Assembly (NCBI GenBank): GCA_949130495.1
Contig: OX422213.1
Location: 58,750,678-58,814,677 of the forward strand
DNA: 64,000 bases
Origin: Sambucus nigra
Taxonomy: Eukaryota; Streptophyta; Magnoliopsida; Dipsacales; Adoxaceae
Direction: 5' to 3'
Of this stretch, positions 11,130-22,500 are shown one piece after another. The stretch's first letter is position 1. Every line of letters begins with the position of its first letter. Under the pieces are notes generated by a model. That model saw only the letters and a list, made by a program, of their open reading frames with translations. It ran no database searches and was not told the origin of the DNA. The translations under genes and the position numbers were made by a program.

Positions 11130-11930
11130 ACTCCATTTGAAAATGTTCATTGTGATCTTTGGGGATGGGGACCCACACCTATTTTGTCAAATCAAAATAT
11201 GAAGTATTATGTTATCTTTGTTAGTGATTGTACTAGGTACACTTGGCTTTATCCTTTGAAACAAAAATTTCAATTTTAGGAGATATTTGTAAAATTTCAA
11301 AATATGGTTCAAACTCAATTTAGTCAGAAAATTAAGATTTTTCAATGCGACAGGAGGAGAATTGGCAAAATATGAATTTCTAGAATATTTAAATAAACTG
11401 GGTATAGTAAGACGTTTGTCATGTCCTCACACTCCAGAACAAAATGGGGTTGCAGAAAAAAACACCGACATATTATCGATACGGGACTCACACCATTGTT
11501 CCATGCTAAGGCACCATTTTTTCTCTAGGTCGAGGCATTTATGACTACAATTTTCTAAATTAATAAACTCCCATCTCAGGTGTTGAAAATGAACACTCCA
11601 TTTTTTAAATTATATGGGAGTAATCCATATTATTCATTTCTAAATTTTTTGGATGTAGATGCTTCCCTTATTTAAGAAAACACACCAATACAAAATTTGA
11701 ACCAAAAACTTATCCTTATGTTTTCATTGGGTATAGTACTATTCATAAAGTGTACATATGTTATCATTCAAATACAAAAAGAGTGTATATTTCTAAACAT
11801 GTGGTTTTTGATGAACATAATTTTCCTTTTTATACAACCTCAAAATTTTTTGAAACACCTCATGAAAAATCTGTACTCAGCACATTTCAAGAATTTTTGG
11901 ATACAAATATTTTTTGTGAATAAATCTCAG
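11130..11930 (+). pseudogene. C2 integrase remnant
   Basis: Across two or three frames one can read the copia integrase core: 'HCDLWG' near 11147, 'YYVIFVSDCTRYTWLYPL' (11200-11260), 'HTPEQNGVAEK' (11431-11460, containing the catalytic glutamate region) and a tail with 'NKLPSQVLKMNTPF'. Stops and frameshifts occur every 100-200 bp, so no functional protein is possible. Confidence 0.85.
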
Positions 11931-12309
11931 TGATCGATGACAATACCCCGGTCATCACAGATTTTTTAAATCAGTTCTCTCCAAAGGACAACTCAATGTC
12001 CTCAGTACCATCAGATAAACAACCTACTCCTGACCAGGGCGATATAGCAACAAATAATAGCACCCATACTTTTCTCTTGACCTATCAAACTCACCCAACA
12101 CTTCTGTATGTCCTATTCCACCAAACTCTACCACTCCTATTACCATTAACCCACCTTCTCTCATCTCAGATAAAGCTGCTACTATACCACCAATATTTTA
12201 TCCTATCGGATTATAACTACATATTGATGTACTAACCCATCAAACATTCCCCTCCAACTAACCTTACACACTCACTCACCATCCCAGTCCCTCAAACAAA
12301 AATTATATT

Positions 12310-12432
12310 TTGCCCGAGTTTTTTACGACAAACTGACGTGTCGTCTTGCTATTGATTGATTTGTGGGGTCCGCGCCAGCGGGACCTTAAAACCAACCAAT
12401 AGCAGGACGACACGTCAGTGTGTCGGCCAAAA
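12310..12432. mobile_element. Small hairpin MITE inside C2 (~120 bp)
   Basis: Two ~50-bp arms, 'ACTGACGTGTCGTCTTGCTA' and, inverted, 'GCAGGACGACACGTCAGT', flank a ~9-bp loop. The outer ends read TTTTGCC…GGCCAAAA, and TTAT flanks both sides, a possible short target duplication. It separates the integrase and RT parts of C2 and has no coding capacity. Confidence 0.65.
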
Positions 12433-12602
12433 TTATGTCAAAAATTCAGGCTCTATAGAACTACTCGTCCCTCAAATATCCACCCTATGGTTACTAGAAC
12501 CAAAGCCAATAAATATTTTCCAAAGCTCTTCTCAGTTATCAAACTCCAATTCTGCGTGAACCTTTCTCTCTTCATGATGCTTTGACACAGCCCTCATAGG
12601 TA

Positions 12603-14172
12603 CGTGCCATGGAAGATGAACTTTTTGCGTTACAGGAAAATAAGACATGGACACTTGTTCCCTATCATCCTTCCATGCACCTCAGTGGTTCGAAATGGGT
12701 ATTCAAAACCAAAACAAATGGGGATGGTACTTTTGATTGTTATAAATCTTGTATCGTTGCTCAAAGTTATCGACAACTTGAAGGCATTAACTACTTGGAT
12801 ACTTTCAGTCTGGTTGTCAAACACACCATTATTCGCACGGTTCTCGCGCTCGTTGTAATGAATCATTGGCCTCTCCATCATCTGGATGTCAAAGATGCAT
12901 TTCTTCATGGATCACTCAAAGAGACTGTTTACATGAAACAACCTCCAGGATTTTTTAGTGTTGTTCATTTGAATCATGTTTGCCTACTTTACAAGTCCAT
13001 TTACTATCTTAAACAAGCTCCACGTGCTTGGTTTGATAAATTCAGCTCTTATTTTATTCAACATGATTTCTATTGCAGTCAAGCCAGCCCTTCACTCCTT
13101 GTGTACACTCAGGATCATGTTACTGTCTTACTTCTCGTGTACGTTGATGATATTATTGTTACAAACAATAATTCCACTCGCTTGAAATAATTTTTACATA
13201 ACCTTAGGATAACATTTTCTATGAAGGATTTGAGTCAACTACATTACTTTCTTGGTATTCAAGTCAAGTATTTTTTTTGGAGGTCTCTTTCTCACACAGG
13301 AGAAATATGCCCCTAAGATTCTTACTCTTACTAATATTCTTCACTCCATGCTAGCCCCCACCCTGGCTACTTCATTCTCAGAGTCCATCAAATAGTTTAC
13401 ACGACCTATCACCCTTGCTCCCTTTACACCTACTCAGTTCTGATCTATAGTTGGTGCGCTTCAATATCTGTACTCAACCCGATCTCACATATGCGATCAA
13501 CAACATATGCCAATTTTTGCATGATCCCCAAACAGTGAATTTTCAAGAACTTAAGTGGATCTTTCGGTATATTAAAGGTACGATTGGATACGAGATTAAT
13601 TTGTACTCTCAATTTAGTTCCAGTTTGTACCAGTTTCTGATGCTGACTAGGCGGGTTGTCCTCTTACTCGCCACTCTACTTTCGAATATTTTATTTTTTG
13701 GGATCCAATTACATTTCCTGGGCATCAAATAAATAATCTACGATGTTCGATTTAGCTGTGTAGCCGAGTATTGTGCTCTTGTCTCCGCAACATCCGAGCT
13801 TCAATGAATCCAGTACCTTCTTCGTGATATCGGGTTCTCTATTTCAGGTCCACCTCTGCTATTATGTGATAATATTAGTGCTCTATACATGAGTATTAAC
13901 AGCTAAACGTCGAGTTGGATTTTCACTTCGTTCGAGAAAAAAGTACCAAGAAATGCATCTTTGACATCCAGCTCTCCATGCCCGCACCAAGAACGTCGAG
14001 TTGGATTTTCACTTCGTTCGAGAAAAAAGTGGCACAAGGTGCTTTTTTTACACAATATGTTCCGTCTTCAAACCAGCTTCCTGATATATTTACTAAATCC
14101 CTAGGTGTTGCTCCATTTTCTGCTTTATTATCCAATATTTGTGTCTCTCCTAACCCTTCTCTTGAGGGGGGA
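12603..14172 (+). pseudogene. C2 reverse transcriptase and RNase H, broken
   Basis: The longest frame (12609-13190) contains RT landmarks 'SKWVFKTKTNGDGT', 'LDVKDAFLHG', 'VYMKQPPGF', 'LYKSIYYLKQAPRAWFDKF' and the catalytic 'YVDDIIV', then stops at TAA 13188. Shifted frames continue with 'MKDLSQLHYFLGIQVK', 'PDLTYAINNICQFLHDP' (13470-13520) and RNase H pieces. In the tail a ~38-bp segment coding 'DFHFVREK' appears twice, 84 bp apart (13909-13945 and 13993-14029), where the family has it once. The remaining tail 'PDIFTKSLG' and a terminal stop precede the polypurine tract at 14162-14172. Confidence 0.88.
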
Positions 14173-14397
14173 TGTCAGATCATGCATGACTTTGCATGCA
14201 GGTCTTGTAACTTCCACTTTCTGTTTTCAGTTTCCCCACATTCTAGCATTTTGTAATAGGGTGTTATGGCAGTCACAATTAGTTTTCTCACGTCTATGTA
14301 ATTTCCCATACACTAGAAATGGTAGGAAATAACTTCTTATATGTATCTGCACCGTGTAGTCTTAGAAACATGATACAAACTATAGTTTTTTTTACCA
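14173..14397 (+). repeat. 3' LTR of C2
   Basis: Begins TGTCAGATC after the polypurine tract and ends near TTTACCA. It aligns through its length with 10306-10534 (see that entry), with more substitutions in the first 40 bp. Confidence 0.85.
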
Positions 14398-16039
14398 TTA
14401 ATAAGGATTATAAAAAGTTATTTTAAAAGCATTTTAAATTATTTTTTTACAGTTTTTCTCCTCATAAATAATTTTTAGACACTAAATCACACTCAAGTAA
14501 TTTTTAAGCATCTTCCCCTACCTCCTCCTACCCCCACCCTACTGTCGAAGCTCCGGCACCAGCACAGGGGTAGGGGAGGGTGAACGCGAACTTTTAAAAA
14601 TAAGAGAGTATTAAGTAAATGAGTGTTTGAGGGACTTAGGTATTTAAAATATTGGTGTCTTGGTTTGGAGTCCAAAAATTGATTATCAGAAACTAAACTA
14701 TAGAAATACCTTCAAAATGTGTTTCTAGCATTGTAAAAACGAGTGTCTAAAATGATTTTAAAAAAGCGATGCGACTTTTTATACCTAGTGTAGAAATAGT
14801 GACTTTTATACCTTAAAAGCATTGTCAAAGTTTACTTATATATAAAAAAGTTTAGCTGTTAAGACCTTTTTTTGTAATTGATGCAAAAGTTTCTTGTTTA
14901 TATATATAGACATACATAAAGAGGGGGTGGGGTAGACTTCTATGCATAGCACCTACAAATACCACCCGTGCAGGCCAATTTTTTTTATATAGTACAAAAA
15001 ATTGACCGAATTTTTTCAAAATAGTAAAAAAAATCATATTGACTTGATTTTTTTGTGGGATTCCATGAAATATTTAATTACCACAAAAAAATTCAACTCA
15101 AAAATATTTTTTTACTATTTAAAAAAAAATGATCTGCACACGAGGTCCTCATTTAAGGACCTCACATGAGACTTTATGTATATAAATAAGTTGCATACAA
15201 CCTGAGCATAGTTCACAAGCCTTAGCATAGTTCAGAAGCTTCACAAAAGTCAATTATTTCATTCAAAATAAATAAAGGAATCCACTACCAAAACCAATTC
15301 TACTCAACTAACATTCCATCAAAATCAGTTTTAATTGACACTACAAAAACATTTAAGTGGAATACATATATGTCCAAATGGGCAATCCACTTTCAAAAAC
15401 CAAATCCACCGAATTAATACTCCATCAAAAGCAACTTTAACTCTATAAAACCATTTAAATGAAATAATTATCATGTATGTTTATACGAGTAATCCACATC
15501 CAAAACCAATTCTGTAGAACTAACACTTTGCCCAAGTCACCAATTCTGTTGAACTGACATTTTGCTGAAGTCAATTTAACACAACAAAACCATCATATAT
15601 ATATCCAAACCAAACAAATAATATATACAAATCGACACTAACACGGATGAAAAGGAAGATTAATTAGAAGTTGAGTATCCGCCACCAGCTACCTAAAAAA
15701 CATAATCCCAAATTATTATTAAAACCCCAATCAGTTCCCCAAAAACCAAATTCCAAAAAAATTTGAGGGTGATAGGGTGGGGTGAGAATAGTTAATTCAT
15801 TGAGATTAGAAAAAGATTGAGGTAGAAATTAAAGTCATTGCAACTCTCAGATAGTAAGTATATTTTTAATGTTATACTTACTTTGGCTCTAGTTATGCAT
15901 TCATATGTCCCACAATGAACTTGTTAAACTCAATTCGCGATTCATATATCTCCTCTACCGTGTATGACTCTTTCTTGGTTGACTTCTTCAACTACTAAAG
16001 GAAAATAATTTGATGAGAAGGCATAAATTAAATAAGAAT
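14398..16039. other. Non-coding stretch with repeat relics
   Basis: I find no gene here. It holds an AT-rich MITE-like inverted repeat (~14965-15155; ends CCGTGCAGGCCAATTTTTTT and, inverted, a CGTGTGCAGATCATTTTTT relative) and a minisatellite (15275-15620, separate entry). Its right edge adjoins the truncated start of copia C3. Confidence 0.6.
15275..15620. repeat. Minisatellite, ~106-bp period, about three copies
   Basis: The phrase AATCCAC…CAAAA-CCAATTCTRC…AACTAA…ATTCCATCAAAATCA recurs at ~15278, ~15384 and ~15489 with substitutions, followed by a partial unit with 'CCAATTCTGTTGAACTGACA'. Units also share 'ACAAAACCATTTAA'. No coding frame runs through it. Confidence 0.65.
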
Positions 16040-16350
16040 AAAAATGCATTCGCACTCCTCAACAAAATGGGATAGTGAGAGAAAGAACCGGACGATACAA
16101 GAGATGGTTAGATCTCTGCTTCTTAGGAGAAATGTGCCTAAATGTTTTTGGTCAGAGGTGGTTAGTACCGTATACCATATGGTGAATAGGATATACCTTT
16201 GTCCACATATGCTACACACACTATATAAGTTGTGGGCAAAAAAAAAGCCCAACCTATCGTATTTACATGTCTTTGGGAGTACTTGCTACATCTTGAGAGA
16301 TAGAGAACACTTAGGAATGTTTCACTCTCGGAGCAAAGAAGGGATATTTT
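16040..16350 (+). pseudogene. Copia C3, integrase segment (left piece)
   Basis: Reads as copia integrase just after the catalytic glutamate: 'ERKNRTIQEMVRSLLLRRNV', 'PKCFWSEVVSTVYHMVNRIY', 'LWAKKKPNLSYLHVFGSTCY' and 'SRSKEGIFL'. A 3-4-base deletion near 16070 shifts the frame from the preceding '(T)PQQNGIV'. The frame is cut at 16350 by gypsy G1 and resumes at 27226 ('FLGYSSSNRAY'). Nothing 5' of the integrase is present, so C3 is truncated on the left. Confidence 0.88.
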
Positions 16351-19300
16351 TGTAATACCCCGTACTTTTGGCTATATTTATTTTTTGGGATTAATTAATT
16401 AAATACGTATTAATTGGAAATTAATCCGGGTTAAAAATACTAGCGAGATGTGAGTTGGTATTTGACTACATTGAGCATATATGATGTTATATGAATATTG
16501 AATTATGAAATTTGTCATGAGATTTATATACGGCAAATTGGGAATTTTGTTGAGACGCGTGTGACCGCCGCGTCATGGTGTATTATTTTAATTATAAAAG
16601 TGATTTTTAATTCTATTATCCGTATGGTCGTTTTGAGTGCGCCAACGCGTCCGGAAGGGTCGAGATAGTCAGAAAACACTAGCCGGGGGTGTAGTTTGGA
16701 TACCGGGGTATTTTTAGGCCATACCGGCATCAAAAAGGGTATTTTGGTAATTTTATATTTTGAGGAATTAAAAGTGACGAAAATTGGGAGTTTTAATCTG
16801 ATTGAGAATTGACCCACTAAGCCACTAACCAACCCATATTAACCCATTAAGCTACGGAGGTTATCATTTAGGTTTCCAACTTTCCCAAAGAAAACCCTAG
16901 CCACCATAGCCACCTTTGGAGAAGGAAGCTTGGAGAGGGAAAGAATGAGAAGGAATTCTGCAGAAACCTTTACAGAAATCAACACCAAATTCAGAGACAA
17001 TCAAGGAAAGTGTTTTAATTATATTTAAATTCGTAGAATGTTCCTTCCATGTTAGAAAATTGAAGAGTATCAATTGTTCTTGAAAGATAATGAAAACCCA
17101 TGAATTTTGAAACTTAAAACTTGAAATCTTGAGGAGGATTTGCATGTAGAATGATAGGTAGATGTTCATACTGATGATATTTATGATTGGATGAAATTTA
17201 AAATGGATTTAAATTGGGTAAATTCATGACTTAAATTTTAGGGTTTGTGTTCTTGAAATATTGGGGGAAAGTAATGAGATTTGATGGTTTAATGATGATT
17301 GGGAAGAATTAACTCCGTAAATTACATTAGTTTATAACCTTGATATGTTTAGGATTGATTAGAGACCTTAAAGTATTGTTGGGACAAATTTTAGAAGAGA
17401 TTTGAGGAGTAAAAATGGTGAAAAACGAGGTTTAGAAAAATCTGGGACGAAACTGGTAGGTCGTTAGAAGCCCCTGCCCAGGTCGTTCGAACGAACTCGT
17501 TCGAACGAGCTTCTAACGAATTTACCAGTCGCTTCTAATGAAAGGGAACTTCGTTCGATAATCTCGTTCGAATGAGATATCGTTAGAAGGTACAGTTCGT
17601 TCGAACGAACTGGAATCTCGTTCGAACAGTCTCGTTCGAACGAGACTTCTAACGAGTTGACAGTGGAATCTCGTTCGAACAGTCTCGTTCGAACGAGACT
17701 TCTAACGAGTTGACAGTGGAATCTCGTTCGAACAGTCTCGTTCGAACGAGACTTCTAACGAGTTGGCAGTCTGGGCCTTTTTGGACTGTTTTGATTTTTG
17801 GAGTCCCGTAAACTTATTCGAGGATATAGATAACATTCCGATGATGATGTAATGATAGAATTGGGACTTTTGGGAATTTATGAGAAGGAAATTATATACG
17901 AGAAATGGACGGTTTGGGTTGAGACGTGAGTGTCTACTATGACGTGAGAATAAATTATGGCACGTATGATTATAAACCGGAATAGTATAAATTGTGATAA
18001 ATTATAAGTTAGTACGAGAATGCGATATGTACTACGATTAAACTACGGGATTACTAAGACGTGTATTTACTAAGTATTGGTATATGAATTGTGTGTATGA
18101 CATACCTACCATACTTGCTATCACGGGAGGTTTGCATTCGCTTAGGGCCCTCTAATCCTTGCGTTGCCCTGATTTAGACTGGTTACCTTGATGAACATAG
18201 GTCATAGAAAGACTTATTGGGATATTAATAAGTCCGCTGATCGTGGGAGCGTAGGTATGTGCGTGACCCATGTGATGTGACTGTGTTCGCCTCCATTATT
18301 TGTGATGTTGTTATCTGTGAACTATTCCTGAGAGATTCGGAATATGTAATCCTTATGTACGTGATGTACCGAGATGGATAGCAGAGTATGTGTGCACCGC
18401 AGCTTAGTTCTCGGGGTGCTTGTATTGTATATTCATGTTGTGAATAATATACACTTAATTAATGGGAACCTTCATGTTAATGTTGTGAATATAATTACGG
18501 TATTTGTTTCGAGAAACATAACGGGTTAGCTGATAGTGTAATATATTGCATATTGAGCATCTGAGTTTACGTTAAACCCCTACTTAATTACGAGCGTTAT
18601 AATGTTAATAGAACCGAGTAATAAGGGTAGGACCTATGGCAGTCTAGCTAGATATTATGTCACTTAGCTAGCGGTTTGGGTCGTGATAGATGGGTACTCA
18701 CGTTAGGAGTGCACAGTTAGACGAGAGGTGAGAATATCATGTGAGTGCACGTCCTAACATGTACTTTACATTTAATGTTTTAAATGTTTTTAAAGCACTT
18801 GCAAGTTTTTAAAATATAACTCCACATTCGGGCTCTGACCCGTTTGCTTTCAAATCTATTTTTTTTGTAAAACCATTTTAGGTGCCCAGCCACAAGGACA
18901 CCATGCATAGGATACTCATTCTGGTGACGAGCTCTAGCTGTTTGTGGAAGCTACAGGGATTTGCTTGTAGATGCTTCTATCACTTGGATTCCAGATTCAT
19001 TATCTATCAGTTGTAGGGCATGTTGCCCATTTCTATTAGAGTTACATTTCCATTACAGTTTTCAGACTTTGGCATGTATTGATTTAGCATTCGGTTTACT
19101 TATTTCAGTTGTGGGATTGTAGTGAGGAGTTTTCCTCCAGACTTTATTTACATTGTATGATGGTTATTCGATTTACTTCATTATGGTGAATGGTGTTATT
19201 ATTTTTTTTACACTTGTTGCATGTTAGTCAGACTTAAATTAAAATTTGGCACTTACTTTTTAAATACTAGGTGGTTAGTAATCATTAAAATGTTTTCGAC

Positions 19301-19389
19301 AGTCATGCTATTAACTGAGCCAACTTGACATTTTGAATTAATTTAATAAAGGAGTAGCTACCCGATATTTAATTAGTCGGGGTGTCACA
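16351..19389 (+). repeat. 5' LTR of G1 (3,039 bp)
   Basis: Starts TGTAATACCCCGTACTTTTG and ends GGGGTGTCACA. Contains the palindrome-rich 53-bp repeat array at 17600-17765 (three units) and a conserved block at 18100-18425 shared with the G4/G5 LTRs. It has no long ORF: the minus-strand frames at 16524-16832 and 16897-17169 recur in the 3' LTR only because the LTRs are copies. Confidence 0.96.
17460..17768. repeat. Palindrome-rich 53-bp tandem repeat region in G1 5' LTR
   Basis: Three perfect or near-perfect 53-bp units (each from GGAATCTCGTTCGAACAGTC to GAGTTGACAGT) follow a less regular region with further TTCGAACGA palindromes (17490-17600). CTCGTTCGAACGAG is a 14-bp perfect palindrome. 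The 3' LTR carries the same region at 25333-25590 with two units. Confidence 0.92.
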
Positions 19390-19391
19390 GG

Positions 19392-19403
19392 TGGTATCAG
19401 AGC
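19392..19403 (+). other. Primer-binding site of G1 (initiator tRNA-Met)
   Basis: TGGTATCAGAGC lies two bases after the 5' LTR, complementary to the 3' end of initiator tRNA-Met. Confidence 0.93.
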
Positions 19404-19572
19404 ATCAGGTTTTAGTGTCCTTTAGGATCTGACGGCTTATTATGTTTCTGCTAAGTTTCTTTGATATAGAGCCCTATATTTTAGGACTGTTGTACTCTTT
19501 TTGTGTATGCTTCGTTCTTCAGCTAATTTAAGTTTATAAACAACGAACTTATAAACTTTGTTCTTATTTCAG

Positions 19573-22500
19573 ATGCCTCCACGACGTGCACGACGAGTTC
19601 CCAGGGATGCAACGCCCGAACCCCAGCCCGCTCCAGTTCAGGGCATGATGAACGCCGCTGAGGTTGCAGCTATAGTAGCCCAAGCGGTAAATGCTGCAAT
19701 TGTCGTTGTTCAGCAGGCACCACCGCAGGCGCCGGTTGCCACGCCAGTTCAGGCTAATGCATTCCCGTCTGCTTAGGAGCGTGTACGTGACGCTTTTCAG
19801 AAAGCGCATCCGCCAGAGTTTGCAGGTAGCTCAGTTGTGGTAGTCTCGAGCCAGTGGAGGAAGGATATGCAGAGGCACTTAAGGATGTATGAGTGCACGG
19901 ATGTCCAGAAGCAGGTGCTAGCTACTTTCAAGCTAGTTGGATCTGCGCTACAGTGGTGGGAGTCTATTACCACCATGGAGGAGAGGGATACTCTCACTAT
20001 TCAGGACTTCTGGGTGCGGTTTGACTGCAAGTACTTTTCGTCGGCTGTTCACACGGAAATGAGGAGGAAATTAATGAGTATGAAGCAGGAAGGTAAGACT
20101 GTGGACGAGTTCACAAATCTGTTGAATATCGTTCCAGATGAGATACCAACAGAGAAGAAGAAGATTGAGAAGTTCACGGACGGGTTGACATGGAGGATCC
20201 GTCAGCATCTGCTAGGGAACCTATCGTTGGCCACCTATTTTGATGTGGTTAATGCTGCATTTTTACACTGCCAGGACCACCGTTATCATATGGCCGAGGG
20301 CAAGAGGTCGGGGGAGTCTAGCCATCAGGGCAGGACTGGAGGACATGGTGCCAGCGGGGCACAATCTGGTCAGGGGCAGAGACAGAATGAGCAGGGCTCC
20401 CAGCAGGGGGAAAATAAGAGGTTTCGGTCAGGGAACTACAGACAGGGACATGGAGGTTTTCGTCAGGGCCATCAGGGTCCAAACGGCCATCAGGGGCAGA
20501 ATGGGCAGCAATTTTACCAGGGCCAGCAGGGCCAAGGGAGGAATGGTAACGGCCACCAGGGCCGGGGACAACAGGGGCAGAGAGGAGGGAACTTCCCAGG
20601 GAAGTGTTTTGTTTGTGGCAAGACTGGCCATAAGCGACAGAATTATCCTGATAGAGGCGGGGCCCCACAACAGCAGCAACAGGGTGCTCACCAGGAGCCA
20701 CAGAGGCCTATGTTTCCTGCCGCTCTTCCCGCACCGCCACAGATGGCAGCATTGCCACCCATTCCAGCAGTCCCAGCCCAGCAGGGGCAGCTACAGTATG
20801 GACGTGTCTACAACGTCCACCAGGCTGCAGTTCCACAGGCACCGCCCGCGATTGAGGGTACGTTTCCTATCCATGGCACTATGGGTCGGGTGTTATTTGA
20901 TACGGGTTCTACACATTGTTTTACAGCTACACACTTCGCGAAAGCTTTAAGATTGTTAGCTACGGCAGAGAGCACAGTGGCGTGTGTCGACTCACCATTG
21001 GGGAGTGGGTCACTTATTTTCTTTATATGCCGGGGAGTGGGGGTAGAGATTGGTGGTTTGGTATTACCTGCAGACATGTTAGTATTAGATATGCATGTTC
21101 ACGATGTGATTATCGGTATGGATTGGCTCGTAGCTTATAGGGCCATGATTGATTGCTTCAGCGGGAGCATTGTTTTTGCCATTCCGGGGCAAGAGATGTT
21201 TATAGTGGCGATGCCTCGCCCAGAGGGAGGATCGACCGCTCATCTGTATTACATTGAGGAGGATACCTCTAAGGAGGTAGTGATTCCTTTAGATTCGATC
21301 CCGGTTGTCAGGGAATATTCGGATGTGTTTCAGGAGATACCAGGCCTACCCCCCATTCGAGAGATAGACTTTGTTATAGATTTGCTACCAGGTACGAGAC
21401 CTATAGCACGCGCACCGTACCGTATGGCTCCAGTTGAGATGAGGGAGTTACGGGATCAGATAGAGCAGCTGTTAGGTCAGGGCTTTATTCGCAGGAGTAC
21501 CTCACCTTGGGGCGCTCCAGTTTTGTTTGTGAAGAAGAGGGACGGTTCACTGAGATTGTGTGTGGACTACCGAGAGTTGAATAAGGTCACGATACGGAAT
21601 AAGTATTCGTTGCCTCGAATCGATGACTTATTCGACCAGTTGAGAGGAGCTTCTTTCTTCTCGAAGATTGACTTGAGATCGGGATACCATCAGTTGCGTA
21701 TCAGGGAGGAGGATGTCTTGAAGACTGCGTTCTTATCGAGATATGGTTCTTACGAGTTTCGGGTTATGCCTTTCGGCTTGACCAACGCTCCAGCTGTGTT
21801 TATGGACCTGATGAACAGAGTGTTCAGGGATTTCCTAGATCAGTTTGTCATTGTCTTCATCGATGATATTCTGGTTTACTCCCAAACAGAGGAGGAGCAC
21901 GCCGAGCATTTGAGGCAGGTTTTGCAGACACTTCGTCAGAACGAGTTGTATGAAAAATATGAGAAGTGCGGGTTTTGGCTGAAGGAAGTCCAGTTTTTGG
22001 GACACATTATTTCCGACCGGGGAATATCTGTTGATTTGGGGAAAGTATCAGCGGTGAGGGAGTGGGGACAGCCCACGACACCGACTGAGATTCATAGTTT
22101 CTTGGGTCTAGCAGGATACTACAGGAGGTTTATTCGGGGTTTCTTGGAGATAGCAGGTCCTTTGACACATCTGACTCGTAAGGGTGTGCCATACATCTGG
22201 AGTGCCTGTCAGTTGGCATTCGATGAATTGAAGGACAAATTGACCTCAGCACCTGTGTTAGCATTGCCGAGACCGGGAGTTGAGTATTTGGTTTACACCG
22301 ATGTGTCTTTGCAAGGACTGGGAGGTGTATTGCAGCAGGAGAGACAGGCCATAGCTTATGCTTCCCGTAAGCTTAAGCCTCATGAGAAGAATTACCCCAC
22401 GCATGATTTGGAGTTGGCGGCAGTGGTATTTGCCCTACGGATTTGGAGGCACTATCTTTTGGGTGAGAAGTTCCAACTGTTCACGGACCACAAGTCCCTA

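Larger units (their letters stand above)
10306..14397 (+). mobile_element. Copia LTR retrotransposon C2 (decayed, 4.1 kb)
   Basis: LTRs at 10306-10534 and 14173-~14397 (about 225-229 bp) flank a primer-binding site TGGTATCAGAGC, remnants of gag, integrase, RT and RNase H in copia order, and a polypurine tract TTGAGGGGGGA. The possible target duplication is imperfect (CTTAA at left, ATTAA near the right end). At 4.1 kb it is shorter than a full copia (~5 kb): most of gag and the protease are missing, and many frameshifts and stops break the rest. It lies 178 bp downstream of the WSD stop, where it could affect that gene's 3' end. Confidence 0.9.

Noticed and set aside
16524..17169. Minus-strand frames of 102 and 90 codons repeated at 24399-25044
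   Set aside because: They lie in the two LTR copies of G1, so their duplication reflects LTR identity, not protein conservation.
20240..20950. 236-codon plus-strand frame overlapping G1 gag, with minus-strand frames at 20318-20701 and 20428-20691
   Set aside because: Shadow frames of the G/Q-rich gag linker; the real gag-pol frame with zinc knuckle and protease covers the same bases.
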